Source: Actinosynnema sp042752395 (lineage in GTDB: Bacteria > Actinomycetota > Actinomycetes > Mycobacteriales > Pseudonocardiaceae). From it: a stretch of DNA of 64,000 nt. The position numbers and the translations under genes are program-made. The first letter of the stretch is position 1. Every line of letters begins with the position of its first letter. The stretch covers positions 1 through 64,000 of the forward strand of contig NZ_JBHYXZ010000020.1 of NCBI RefSeq assembly GCF_042752395.1. The letters are read 5' to 3'. Below, piece by piece: positions 58,717 through 64,000 of the stretch. The notes under the pieces were generated by a model. It was not told where the DNA came from, ran no database searches, and worked only from the letters and a program-made list of their open reading frames with translations.

Positions 58717-58884
58717 TCACGCTTCCGGCTCTCGCCGTGGTACGGGTGCGCCGTCCGGGCCCACCGCCCGGCCGTGCACGGACTCGCCGCTGCCCGCCCG
58801 CTCGTCCGCGACCGCGCTCGTGCCGGTGGTCGGCAGCGCCAGTGCGGTGAACAGGACCATTGATCGCCTGATTCGCGCGCACAT
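58717..58884 (-). pseudogene. Possible remnant of a secreted protein (N-terminal part)
   Basis: A 55-codon frame starts MCARIRRSMVLFTALALPTT and looks like a Sec signal peptide, then a hydrophilic stretch (ADERAGSGESVHGRAVGPDG) and an early stop. In another frame downstream, sequence such as AVDFTTDSPPRFDGYLGH looks protein-like, so a frameshift in a longer secreted protein is possible. The adjacent contig end lowers trust. Confidence 0.35.
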
Positions 58885-58930
58885 TGCCCCTGGGGCGATC
58901 GCCATTGACGGGAATCCGAGATGAATGCGC

Positions 58931-59122
58931 GGCGTGAATGCCGCCAGGGGCTGGTTGGGCCGCCGGGGGTGTTGGGGGGGGCGGTGCGCCGGCGCCGCGT
59001 TCGCGGGGGCTGGGGGCGGCCCCCGGCCCGGTGTGTNNNNNNNNNNCCGACCTATCGCCGCGCGAGACAGCCCCCCCCCCGAGCCCCCCCCGCGCCCAAA
59101 CCGGCAGGCGGAAGTCACCCCG
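58931..59122. other. Assembly gap (N at 59037-59046) and low-quality flanks
   Basis: Long G runs left and C runs right of the Ns. No gene can be supported here. Confidence 0.85.
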
Positions 59123-59491
59123 TCAGGCGATCAGGGTGCAGGGCGCGCCCACGCGCTCGAACGTGGAGCCGCCGATGTGCCGCCAGCTCGTCGCGCAGAT
59201 GTAGCCGCCCGCCTGCACGGCCACGTTGCCGTAGTAACGGGTGAAGCTGCCCTGGTTCTGCGTCGGGCCGGTGACCCCGCCGATCTCGTGGAACCCCCAG
59301 TAGGTGCCGCAGGTGTTCGACGCCGTGGCGTAGTTGATGTAACGCGTGCTGCCGCTCGACGTGTATTCCACGAACAGGTAGGTGCAGCCGTTGCTGCTGC
59401 CGTTGCTGGCCAGTGCGGTCGGCTGCGCGACGAACAACAGGCCGGCCGCCGCCACGACAGCGGCGAGCGCGGACGCGATGCGCTTGATCAT
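59123..59491 (-). CDS. Small secreted hypothetical protein
   Basis: 122 residues with a clear Sec signal (IKRIASALAAVVAAAGLLFV, AQPTALA). The mature protein is about 92 residues, rich in Gly, Ser, Thr and Tyr, with four Cys (NGCTYL, NTCGTYW, YICATSW, APCTLI) that could form two disulfides. I do not recognise the family. A Thr/Ser/Tyr-rich beta structure is likely. The start ATG is preceded by CGAGGAGAATG. It lies downstream of the DUF305 operon terminator and is probably its own unit. Confidence 0.75.
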   Translation of the reverse strand: MIKRIASALAAVVAAAGLLFVAQPTALASNGSSNGCTYLFVEYTSSGSTRYINYATASNTCGTYWGFHEIGGVTGPTQNQGSFTRYYGNVAVQAGGYICATSWRHIGGSTFERVGAPCTLIA

Positions 59492-59536
59492 TCATTCTCC
59501 TCGCGACGTGGAGCCCACGAAGAAAAGGCCCCCGAA

Positions 59537-59553
59537 CCTGACCCGCGGTCAGG
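59537..59553 (-). terminator. Terminator of the DUF3105-DUF305 operon
   Basis: 7-bp stem CCTGACC/GGTCAGG with loop CGC; in the minus direction a T-containing tract (CCTTTTCTTCG) follows shortly. It lies 130 bp past the DUF305 stop. Confidence 0.55.
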
Positions 59554-59683
59554 GGCGCGGCGATGCCGTGCCGAGGTCGAAAGGTAGTGACCGGGAAGAT
59601 GCCGGCGCACGCGGAAAACAACGCTTCAACGTTGAACTACCCGAACAGCGCAAGACCGGGAATGTGTCACCCGGTCAGGGGAT

Positions 59684-60394
59684 TCAGCTCGGGAGGGGAG
59701 CCGCGCCGCGTTCGGCCAGCAGCTCCTTCATGTACGTGCTCTCGCTCGTCTGGGACTTGAGCATGTTGTCCGCGAGCGTGCGCACGACCGACTCGCCGGC
59801 GTGCGCGGCGGCGTACTCCGCCATGGGCGCGCCGCCCTGGTGGTGGCGCAGCATCAGCTGGAGGAAGTACACGTCGAACTCGATGCCGGTGAGCGACCGC
59901 AGCTTGTTCAGCTCCTGCGGCGTCGCCATGCCCGGCATCTCGGCGGCCCCGTCGCCCGACCCGGCCCCGGAGTGGCCCGGGTGGCCGTTCGTGCCGGACC
60001 GGGGCGTCATCCACCACATGTGCCTGCCGTCGGCCGACTGCTCGGGGTAGCCCCAGAGGAACAGCCAGCCCTTCATCCGGCCGACCTGCTCCAGCTGCGT
60101 CGAGGAGATGTCGAACGCGAGCTGCTTGACGGCCGGGTCGGCGGTCTTGTCGCGCGCGATGTTGGCCATCGTCACGCCCTGCAGGTGGTGGGCCGACATG
60201 TCCTGCGTGAACCCGACGTCGACGGAGTCGCGCGGCGGCGGCGCGGCGGTGTCGGAGCCGGGCAGCTTGATCAGCAGCCCGATGGCGGCGCCGAGCAGCA
60301 GGACCGCCACGACCGCGACCGCCACGACGACGGTCTTGGTCGCGGTACCCCCACCGGTGCCGGGGGTGGCGTCCTGCTGCTCGGTGTCGACCAT
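59684..60394 (-). CDS. DUF305 domain protein, membrane-anchored
   Basis: 236 residues. An N-terminal cytoplasmic stretch, one transmembrane helix (TVVVAVAVVAVLLLGAAIGL), then a DUF305 four-helix domain outside the cell with paired motifs FTQDMSAHHLQGVTMA and FLQLMLRHHQGGAPMA. These methionine/histidine-rich motifs (MxxHH) are thought to bind metal such as copper. It starts 4 bp after the DUF3105 stop; this gene pair is common in actinobacteria. The role is not established. Confidence 0.9.
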   Translation of the reverse strand: MVDTEQQDATPGTGGGTATKTVVVAVAVVAVLLLGAAIGLLIKLPGSDTAAPPPRDSVDVGFTQDMSAHHLQGVTMANIARDKTADPAVKQLAFDISSTQLEQVGRMKGWLFLWGYPEQSADGRHMWWMTPRSGTNGHPGHSGAGSGDGAAEMPGMATPQELNKLRSLTGIEFDVYFLQLMLRHHQGGAPMAEYAAAHAGESVVRTLADNMLKSQTSESTYMKELLAERGAAPLPS

Positions 60395-60398
60395 GGGG

Positions 60399-61238
60399 TC
60401 AGCTGCCGGCCGTGGTGGTGGGGGCCGGCGTGTCGGCGCCGCTCGCGGGCGGCGCGGCGGAGGGGTCGCCGGTCGGCTCGGACGCGTCCGGGGTGCCGCC
60501 GTCCATCGGGATGGCGTCCGCGCCCGGGGCCTCCGCCACGAACGGCGGCGGGTTGGACACGTCGAAGCCGGTCGAGTCGCACGGCGCGCCGACCTCGGGG
60601 TAGGTGTACTGGTTGCGCCGCAGCGACTGGATGAACTGGTCGATGCGCTCGTCGTCGGCGCTCTCCAGCTTGAGCTGGTGGCCCCACGACTGCAGCGAGA
60701 TCGGCTTGTCGAGGCCGGGGTACGGCGACAGCATCGTGAACGGCTTGCCCTCGGCGCGCGACTTCAGCTTCTCCAGCGCGTCACCGGTGACCTGGTCGGG
60801 GTTGTACGTGATCCAGACCGCGCCGTGCTCCAGCGGGTGCACCATGTTCTCGTTGCGCACGGCCTTGTCGTACACCGTGCCGGTGCAGTCGGCCCACACG
60901 TTGTCGTGCGGACCGCCGAAGGGCGGCGACTGGTCGTAGGCGACCCGCTGCGTGGCGTCGACGTGCCGGCCGGCCGAGTACTCGACCTTGACCACGCCTT
61001 CGATCTTGTCCGAGGGGTCCTTGTTCTCCTCGGAGGGAGTCCACTGGGCGAGCGCTTCCTCTTTCGCGTTCTGGTCGGCGATCTGGCTGTACGCGTACCC
61101 GAACACGGTGCCGGCCAGCGCCAGCACAGCCACCACCGCGATGATGGTGCCCCACGGCTTGGGCTTCTTGGCCACCACCGAGGAGCGCGCCGCCGCAACG
61201 CTGGAGCGCGCGGCCTTCGTCTTCTTGCCGCTGGTCAT
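60399..61238 (-). CDS. DUF3105 domain protein, membrane-anchored
   Basis: 279 residues. A basic N-terminus (TSGKKTKAARSSV), one transmembrane helix (PWGTIIAVVAVLALAGTVFG), and a DUF3105 domain: YDQSPPFGGPHDNVWADCTG, MVHPLEHGAVWITYNP, LSPYPGLDKPISLQSWGHQL. The conserved His/Cys residues (GGPH, DCTG, HPLEHG) suggest metal or redox chemistry, but function is unknown. A Pro/Ala/Ser/Thr tail ends it. ATG 61238 gives the family start; 17 extra upstream residues are not supported. It is the first gene of the operon with DUF305. Confidence 0.9.
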   Translation of the reverse strand: MTSGKKTKAARSSVAAARSSVVAKKPKPWGTIIAVVAVLALAGTVFGYAYSQIADQNAKEEALAQWTPSEENKDPSDKIEGVVKVEYSAGRHVDATQRVAYDQSPPFGGPHDNVWADCTGTVYDKAVRNENMVHPLEHGAVWITYNPDQVTGDALEKLKSRAEGKPFTMLSPYPGLDKPISLQSWGHQLKLESADDERIDQFIQSLRRNQYTYPEVGAPCDSTGFDVSNPPPFVAEAPGADAIPMDGGTPDASEPTGDPSAAPPASGADTPAPTTTAGS

Positions 61239-61396
61239 GTCCGCCTCAGTCTCGTCGTACCCCCATATCGCGGGCCAGTGTAGGGACACCGTGTCTGATC
61301 ACCGTCAACTGCCCGTCACAGCGGGTGGTCACGCGCCGTGGCCGATCCCACTTCGCGGGACGCGCATCCCGGTCGAGACCAGCGGGAACGCTTCCC

Positions 61397-61402
61397 TAGA
61401 CT
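61397..61402 (+). promoter_or_regulatory. -10 element of argS (leaderless)
   Basis: TAGACT at 61397-61402 ends 6 bp before the GTG start of argS (61409), consistent with a leaderless mRNA. The -35 is weak (GTCGAG around 61372). Confidence 0.5.
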
Positions 61403-61408
61403 TGTCGG

Positions 61409-63052
61409 GTGACTCCCGCTGCGCTCGCTGAACTGGTCCGTGCGACGGCCGTGGACGTGCTGTCCGCCCGCGGCCTCGATACCGCCGCCCTGCCCACAGC
61501 GGTCACGGTCGAGCGCCCCCGCAACCCCGAGCACGGCGACTACGCCACGAACCTCGCCCTCCAGACCGCCAAGAAGGTCGGCGTGCCGCCCCGCGACCTG
61601 GCCGGCTGGCTGGCCGAGGCGCTGACCGGCACCGACGCCATCTCCTCGGTCGAGGTGGCCGGTCCGGGCTTCCTGAACCTGCGGCTCGCCGCCGACGCCC
61701 AGGGCGCGATCGTGCGGGACGTGCTCAAGGCCGGCGAGGCGTACGGCCGCGGCGAGCAGCTCGCCGGCACGCGCATCAACCTGGAGTTCGTCTCGGCGAA
61801 CCCCACCGGCCCCATCCACCTGGGCGGCACCCGCTGGGCCGCGGTCGGCGACGCGCTCGGCCGCATCCTCGCGGCGAACGGCGGCGAGGTCACCCGGGAG
61901 TACTACTTCAACGACGCGGGCGCGCAGATCGACCGGTTCGTCCGGTCCCTGATCGCCGCCGCGAAGGGCGAGCCCGCGCCGGAGGACGGCTACGCGGGCG
62001 GGTACGTGAGCGACATCGCCGCCGAGGTGCTGCGGCAGGAGCCCGGCGCGCTGAGCGCGGAGGACTCGCACGAGGTGTTCCGCCGCATCGGCGTCGGCCT
62101 CATGTTCGAGGAGATCAAGAAGGACCTGCACGACTTCGGCACGGACTTCGACGTCTTCTTCCACGAGGACTCGCTGCACAAGTCCGGCGCGGTCACCAAG
62201 GCCGTCGAGCAGCTCAAGGACTCCGGCGCGCTGTACTTCGAGAACGGCGCCTGGTGGCTGCGGTCCACCGAGTTCGGCGACGACAAGGACCGCGTGGTCA
62301 TCAAGAGCGACGGCGACCCGGCGTACATCGCCGGTGACATCGCGTACCTGGTCGACAAGCGGTCGCGCGGCTTCGACCTCTGCATCTACATGCTCGGCGC
62401 GGACCACCACGGCTACATCGGCAGGCTGAAGGCCGCCGCGTCGGCGCTCGGCGACGACCCGGCGTCGGTCGAGGTGCTGATCGGCCAGATGGTGAACCTG
62501 GTCAGCGACGGCAAGCCGGTGCGGATGAGCAAGCGCGCGGGCACCGTGATCACCATGCAGGACCTGGTGGACGCGGTCGGCGTGGACGCCGCCCGGTACG
62601 CCATGACCCGCTCGTCGGTCGACTCGTCCCTGGACATCGACCTCGACCTGCTGCGCAAGCGCAGCAACGACAACCCCGTCTTCTACGTGCAGTACGCGCA
62701 CGCCCGGCTGTCGTCCGTGCTGCGCAACGCCGCCGACCTGGGCGTCACGCCGGGCGACGCGGCAGACCTGCTCGTGCACGACCGCGAGGGCGACCTGATC
62801 CGCACCCTCGGCGAGTTCCCCCGCGTCGTGGCCACGGCCGGCGAGCTGCGCGAACCGCACCGCGTGGCGCGGTACCTGGAGGAGCTGGCCGGCACCTACC
62901 ACCGGTTCCACGAGGCGTGCCGGGTGCTGCCGCGCGGCGACGAGGAGACGACCGAGCTGCACCGGGCCCGGCTGAGCCTGTGCGCGGCCACGCGCCAGGT
63001 GTTCGCCAACGGCCTCGCGCTGCTGGGCGTGACCGCGCCGGAGCGCATGTGA
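61409..63052 (+). CDS. argS: Arginyl-tRNA synthetase
   Basis: 547-residue class I synthetase that charges tRNA-Arg. The N-terminal Arg-tRNA recognition domain (VERPRNPEHGDYATNLAL) is followed by the catalytic domain with the HIGH motif as NPTGPIHLGG and the KMSKS region as PVRMSKRAG (near residue 373). The DALR anticodon-binding domain ends with CAATRQVFANGLALLGVTAP. The GTG at 61409 fits homologues and the leaderless promoter. The stop overlaps the lysA start (TGATG), as in the argS-lysA-hom-thr operon of many actinobacteria. Confidence 0.96.
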   Translation: MTPAALAELVRATAVDVLSARGLDTAALPTAVTVERPRNPEHGDYATNLALQTAKKVGVPPRDLAGWLAEALTGTDAISSVEVAGPGFLNLRLAADAQGAIVRDVLKAGEAYGRGEQLAGTRINLEFVSANPTGPIHLGGTRWAAVGDALGRILAANGGEVTREYYFNDAGAQIDRFVRSLIAAAKGEPAPEDGYAGGYVSDIAAEVLRQEPGALSAEDSHEVFRRIGVGLMFEEIKKDLHDFGTDFDVFFHEDSLHKSGAVTKAVEQLKDSGALYFENGAWWLRSTEFGDDKDRVVIKSDGDPAYIAGDIAYLVDKRSRGFDLCIYMLGADHHGYIGRLKAAASALGDDPASVEVLIGQMVNLVSDGKPVRMSKRAGTVITMQDLVDAVGVDAARYAMTRSSVDSSLDIDLDLLRKRSNDNPVFYVQYAHARLSSVLRNAADLGVTPGDAADLLVHDREGDLIRTLGEFPRVVATAGELREPHRVARYLEELAGTYHRFHEACRVLPRGDEETTELHRARLSLCAATRQVFANGLALLGVTAPERM

Positions 63053-64000
63053 TGCGCGCGCACCCGGCCGGTCCCCGGCACGCCGACGTCCTCGTCCCCG
63101 CCAACACGGCGGGCAACCGCCCCTCCACCGCGGCGGAGCTGGACGCGCTGCACCCGCAGGTGTGGCCGCGCAACGCCGAGCGCGCCGCCGACGGCGCGGT
63201 GCGCCTGGCGGGCGTGGACGTGCGCCAACTCGCCCAGGAGCACGGCACCCCGCTGTTCGTGATGGACGAGGCCGACTTCCGCTCGCGCTGCCGCGAGCAC
63301 GCCGAGGCGTTCGGCGACCCGACCCGGGTCCACTACGCGTCCAAGGCGTTCCTGTCCGTCGCGGTGGCCCGGTGGGTCGCCGAGGAGGGCCTGAGCATCG
63401 ACGTGGCCAGCGGCGGCGAGCTGGCCGTGGCGCTGCGCGCCCGGTTCCCGGCGGAGCGGATCGCGCTGCACGGCAACAACAAGTCCGTCGCCGAGCTGAC
63501 CGCCGCGGTCGAGGCCGGGGTGGGCGCGGTCGTGCTGGACTCGTTCTACGAGATCGCCCGCCTGGACCAGATCGCCCGCGAGCGCGGCCGGGTGCAGCCG
63601 GTGATGATCCGGGTGACGGTGGGCGTCGAGGCGCACACGCACGAGTTCATCGCCACCGCGCACGAGGACCAGAAGTTCGGCTTCTCGCTGTCCTCCGGCG
63701 ACGCGGCCGAGGCGGCCCGCCGGGTGCTCAAGTCGGAAGGGCTGCGGCTGGTCGGCCTGCACAGCCACATCGGCTCGCAGATCTTCGACGCCAGCGGGTT
63801 CGAGGTCGCCGCGCGCCGGGTCATCGGCCTGCTCGCCGACCTGCGCGACGAGCACGGCGACGCGCTGCTCGACCACGTGACCACCGTCGACCTGGGCGGC
63901 GGCCTCGGCATCGCCTACACCCCCGACGACGACCCGCCGCCGCCCGCCGAGCTGGCCAGGCAGCTGCAGAACATCGTGGCCAAGGAGTGCGAGCACGCCG
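63052..64000 (+). CDS. lysA: Diaminopimelate decarboxylase (3' end beyond window)
   Basis: First 316 residues of the PLP enzyme that makes L-lysine from meso-diaminopimelate. After an N-terminal stretch (WPRNAERAADGAVRLAGVDV) come the PLP lysine region VHYASKAFLS, SIDVASGGELAVALRA, LHGNNKSVAEL, HEDQKFGFSLSSG, LHSHIGSQIFD and LGGGLGIAYTPDDD. The start ATG shares bases with the argS stop. The sequence runs off the window in frame. Confidence 0.96.
   Translation, partial: MRAHPAGPRHADVLVPANTAGNRPSTAAELDALHPQVWPRNAERAADGAVRLAGVDVRQLAQEHGTPLFVMDEADFRSRCREHAEAFGDPTRVHYASKAFLSVAVARWVAEEGLSIDVASGGELAVALRARFPAERIALHGNNKSVAELTAAVEAGVGAVVLDSFYEIARLDQIARERGRVQPVMIRVTVGVEAHTHEFIATAHEDQKFGFSLSSGDAAEAARRVLKSEGLRLVGLHSHIGSQIFDASGFEVAARRVIGLLADLRDEHGDALLDHVTTVDLGGGLGIAYTPDDDPPPPAELARQLQNIVAKECEHA

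Noticed and set aside
1..64000. CRISPR arrays
   Set aside because: The only tandem repeats (5527, 31165) have no spacers, and no cas genes are present.
1..64000. Insertion sequences or transposase genes
   Set aside because: No transposase-like protein was recognised in either strand.

Overview
The window is high-GC actinobacterial DNA. GTG starts, ATGA-type overlaps inside operons, promoters that place the start codon about 7 nt after the -10 box (leaderless mRNAs), many TetR/ROK/LacI-type regulators and a large set of secreted polysaccharide enzymes suggest a filamentous soil actinomycete. The overall style resembles Pseudonocardiaceae such as Saccharothrix, Lentzea or Actinosynnema; that placement is inference. 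The sequence is a scaffold: three 10-N gaps (18488-18497, 43603-43612, 59037-59046) are flanked by G/C-homopolymer-rich stretches that look like poor contig ends, and bases 1-130 look the same.

Layout. 1-5525: an ECF42-type sigma factor with its DGPF partner, an SDR oxidoreductase, DoxX, an MSMEG_6728-like protein, a TetR regulator and a ThuA-like protein. 5608-8016: a TetR-controlled DrrAB-type ABC exporter. 8024-16946: a ROK regulator divergent from an Opp-type ABC importer operon that ends in a GH36 alpha-galactosidase. 17082-18341: an AarF/UbiB-type kinase. 18529-21660: a Tat-exported protein, a DUF3558 lipoprotein and a small protein with an N-terminal amyloid-signalling-like motif, separated by degenerate repeats. 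21669-30340: a second GH36, a GH2 beta-mannosidase, a LacI-like sensor without a DNA-binding domain, an aldo-keto reductase, a ROK sugar kinase and mannose-6-phosphate isomerase. 30393-38542: an AA10 LPMO, a deaminase, an F420-type oxidoreductase, Lrp, an ECF sigma factor with its membrane partner, a PET-hydrolase/cutinase-like polyester hydrolase and a secreted GH3 glucosidase. 38582-43289: an EamA exporter with MarR, and a PAS-GGDEF-EAL protein. 43655-49550: a second TetR-DrrAB module, HTH-MFS and MerR genes and an amidohydrolase. 49749-58390: glutamate dehydrogenase, tRNA-Arg(CCG), a CDF zinc exporter, and a large secreted GH92 mannosidase divergent from a ROK regulator. 59123-64000: a small secreted protein, DUF305 and DUF3105 proteins, argS and the start of lysA.

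How the genes work together. The two GH36 enzymes, the GH2 beta-mannosidase, the ROK kinase and ManA form most of a cytoplasmic route for galactomannan oligosaccharides: uptake, removal of galactose, release of mannose, phosphorylation, and isomerisation to fructose-6-phosphate. The Opp-type transporter is the likely importer. Three of these transcription units have strong promoters (TTGAC(T/G)-17-TAA-like) with similar spacer sequence, which suggests a shared regulator. Two perfect CebR-type boxes (TGGGAGCGCTCCCA) lie before the LPMO and at a contig end, and an imperfect one lies before the GH3 glucosidase. This suggests a cello-oligosaccharide-responsive regulon. The most unusual items are the amyloid-motif protein at 20328-21029, the polyester hydrolase at 34776-35648 and the headless LacI sensor at 26353-27189.
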